A stretch of 64,000 bases of DNA. It comes from an uncultured Cetobacterium sp. (GTDB taxonomy: Bacteria > Fusobacteriota > Fusobacteriia > Fusobacteriales > Fusobacteriaceae). Where the stretch lies: NCBI GenBank assembly GCA_934085975.1, contig CAKOHT010000004.1, positions 1 to 64,000 of the forward strand, in the 5' to 3' direction. The notes under the pieces were generated by a model. It had not been told where the DNA came from and ran no database searches. It worked only from the letters and a program-made list of their open reading frames with translations. The position numbers and the translations under genes were made by a program. Of this stretch, positions 62,159-64,000 are shown in pieces. Positions within the stretch are counted from its first letter, which is position 1. Each line of letters starts with the position of its first letter.

Positions 62159-64000
62159 ATGGAGAAAAGATTTTATATTATTGGTGTACTTCTTGCATCT
62201 ACTTTAACAATGGGACAAGAAAAGGTTATAAAGCTAGATGAGAGTGTTATAACAAGTGAGAATACGGAAACAACGGTGGCGAGTATACCTAGAAATGTAA
62301 CTGTATTAACAGGCGAAGAGATAACACAAAGAGGAGCTAAAACAGTAGCAGAAGCTTTAAAATTGGTATCAAGTGTCATTGTAAAAGAGATGGGTGGAAC
62401 AGACGCTGCTTTTGATGTAAGAGGTCAGGGGGCAACAGCAAAATCAAATGTTATAGTACTGGTTGATGGAGCACCAATTAATTCAATAGATTTATCTGGA
62501 TATCAAACAAGTAATATACCAGTCGATAGTATTGAAAGGATTGAGGTGATACCTTCTGGAGGATCGGTTTTATATGGAGATGGAGCGGTTGGTGGAACAA
62601 TCAATATTATAACAAAAGCACCAGAAGATAGGAAAAACTATGGAAGTTTGAATAGTGAGATAGGATCGTATGGATTAAAAAAACAACAAGTTACATACGG
62701 TACTAAAATAGGAGAAAGATTTTTAGTTGAAGTAGATTATTTGAGAAGAGAAAAAGATGGATATAGAGATTATTCTAAAGATAATTTGGAAAGCTTTGGG
62801 TTTAGAAGCAGATATAAACTTGATGAAGGGGAGTTAAAAGTTAAATATAACTACTCAAAGAATGATTTTAAAGCACCGGGAGCATTAAATAAGGATGAAG
62901 TTAATGAGGATAGAACACACTCTAACCCAAATGCGTGGAGAATTGATGGAAAAACAGAGAAAAATAATTTTGTGGGAGATTATTTATATAACATAAATTC
63001 TGATTTAGAGTTCAAATTATTAGGAAGGTATGCTCATGAAAATTACTCTTCAAATGGAAGTAACTATAAGACAGAGGTTAAATATTTAAAACCACAACTT
63101 AAATACTCATATTTAGATGATAGTTATGTTGTATTTGGTGGAGATATTTATGAGGGAGAGACGAAAGATTTTGCTTATGGAAATGGAAAATCTGAAAAAA
63201 ACTCTCTAGGTGGGTTTGTAGTAAATAGTTATACGATTGATAAGTTTAGATTTACTCAAGGATATAGAAAACAAGATATTGAATATAAAGGAGATACACT
63301 TACAACAAAGAAATTCAAAGAAGATGCGATAGAGCTTACAGGAAGTTATCTATATTCGGACTCAGGTTCTACATATATAAGTTATACAAAAGGATTTAGG
63401 GCGCCAAATACTGACGAGCTAAATTTTTGGGACGGAGAATTTAATCCTCAAAAGACAGAAACTTATGAAATTGGAATGAAAGATTTCTTAGGAAATACGT
63501 ATATTTCAACTTCAGTGTTTTATATAGAAACAGAAAATGAAATTTTTTATGGAGCAAATAAAAATGATGAGTTTAATAAAAATAGGAATTTAGATGGAAC
63601 AAGTAAAAGAAAAGGAGTTGAATTCTCTTTAGAGCACTATTTCGATAAATTGACAGTTTCAGAATCGATAACTTATATGAAAACGGAGTTTAAAGAGGGG
63701 AAAGATATTCCTGGTATTCCAAATATTAAAGGGGTTTTAAATTTTAACTATAGATTTAATGAGAAATTGAGTGTAAATAACTCTTGGGAATATTACGGAA
63801 AAGCTTATGACAGTAATGATGAAGCTAACGAAAGAGAAAAGATTGACAGTTACCTATTAAGTGGATTGACTTTTATGTATAATTTTCAGGATGGATTAGT
63901 TATAAATGCAGGAATTAATAATCTATTTAATGAAAAATACTATGATTATGTAGGGTACAGTAGTTACAGTAAAATTCGTAACTATTACCCAGCACCAGAA
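62159..64000 (+). CDS. btuB: TonB-dependent outer-membrane receptor, BtuB-like, 3' truncated by window end
   Basis: The frame is open from ATG 62159 to the last base, giving 614 codons without a stop. A signal peptide ends near residue 19 (TLTMGQ), a TonB-box-like ESVIT follows, then the plug domain (about 40-155) with SVLYGDGAVGGTINIITK, and a beta-barrel rich in aromatic strand ends. The late GFRAPNTDELN and INNLFNEKYYDYVG segments are typical of the barrel end. The riboswitch upstream points to cobalamin or a corrinoid as ligand. The start follows GGGAGG (62143-62148). Confidence 0.93.
   Translation, partial: MEKRFYIIGVLLASTLTMGQEKVIKLDESVITSENTETTVASIPRNVTVLTGEEITQRGAKTVAEALKLVSSVIVKEMGGTDAAFDVRGQGATAKSNVIVLVDGAPINSIDLSGYQTSNIPVDSIERIEVIPSGGSVLYGDGAVGGTINIITKAPEDRKNYGSLNSEIGSYGLKKQQVTYGTKIGERFLVEVDYLRREKDGYRDYSKDNLESFGFRSRYKLDEGELKVKYNYSKNDFKAPGALNKDEVNEDRTHSNPNAWRIDGKTEKNNFVGDYLYNINSDLEFKLLGRYAHENYSSNGSNYKTEVKYLKPQLKYSYLDDSYVVFGGDIYEGETKDFAYGNGKSEKNSLGGFVVNSYTIDKFRFTQGYRKQDIEYKGDTLTTKKFKEDAIELTGSYLYSDSGSTYISYTKGFRAPNTDELNFWDGEFNPQKTETYEIGMKDFLGNTYISTSVFYIETENEIFYGANKNDEFNKNRNLDGTSKRKGVEFSLEHYFDKLTVSESITYMKTEFKEGKDIPGIPNIKGVLNFNYRFNEKLSVNNSWEYYGKAYDSNDEANEREKIDSYLLSGLTFMYNFQDGLVINAGINNLFNEKYYDYVGYSSYSKIRNYYPAPE

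Overview
This 64 kb window is AT-rich bacterial chromosome. Gene content and style point to the phylum Fusobacteriota, for example a Cetobacterium-, Fusobacterium- or Ilyobacter-like organism. The reasons are very low GC, strong AGGAGG ribosome sites, Gram-negative envelope genes (a TonB-dependent receptor), and Firmicutes-like regulators such as GlpP, a CcpN-type repressor and a CIRCE-like site. Genus-level placement is inference. The window opens inside a 5S rRNA gene and closes inside a TonB-dependent receptor gene. I saw no prophage, insertion sequence, CRISPR array or tRNA gene.

Layout. (1) 1-12.1 kb: 5S rRNA end, a diacylglycerol kinase-like gene, then a division/cell-wall cluster murF-mraY-murD-murG-murC-murB-ddl-ftsQ-ftsA-ftsZ. 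(2) 12.1-13.2 kb: ribosomal genes rpsF-rpsR and, convergent, rpmB. (3) 13.2-22 kb: mutS2, ispD, a nitrilase-type amidohydrolase, an unknown anchored protein, cysS, mrnC, mreB and a delta-prime clamp-loader gene. (4) 22.1-28.3 kb: tetrapyrrole operon hemA-hemC-cobA/hemD-hemB-hemL-precorrin-2 dehydrogenase, leading from glutamyl-tRNA towards siroheme or cobalamin. (5) 28.3-35.2 kb, minus strand: trmN6 and a glycerol regulon, glpP-glpF-glpK-glpA-like-glpB-like-DUF1667. (6) 35.3-38.9 kb, minus: fruR-fruK-fruA. (7) 39-43.3 kb: a Nudix hydrolase, then minus-strand chorismate mutase-like, lipoprotein, citC and citXG. (8) 43.4-47.2 kb: accD-accA-pfkA-hypothetical-recR. (9) 47.2-50.7 kb, minus: bioF-bioG-bioC plus a class V aminotransferase. 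(10) 50.9-56 kb: a gluconeogenic set, CcpN-like repressor-ppdK-class III fbp. (11) 56-59.6 kb: htpG (minus), then tcdA-flavodoxin-rhodanese. (12) 59.6-64 kb: a leader-peptide attenuator controlling putP, ogt (minus), and a cobalamin riboswitch in front of a TonB-dependent receptor.

Most coding content is housekeeping, so the new biology here is regulatory. The strongest candidate is the 320-base leader of putP. A 19-codon reading frame ends in Gln-Pro-Ile-Pro-Pro-Arg-stop and is followed by a chain of alternative RNA stems, the last of which is an intrinsic terminator. The geometry fits transcription attenuation by proline supply, although I could only fold it by eye. Other regulatory signals are a shared leader motif in front of two terminators in the GlpP regulon, a four-fold 10-bp-phased TCA repeat in the fruR promoter region, a degenerate CIRCE site at htpG, and a pair of inverted 15-bp motifs between bioF and the CcpN-like gene.

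All gene calls come from reading translated sequence and motifs. No database search or folding program was run.
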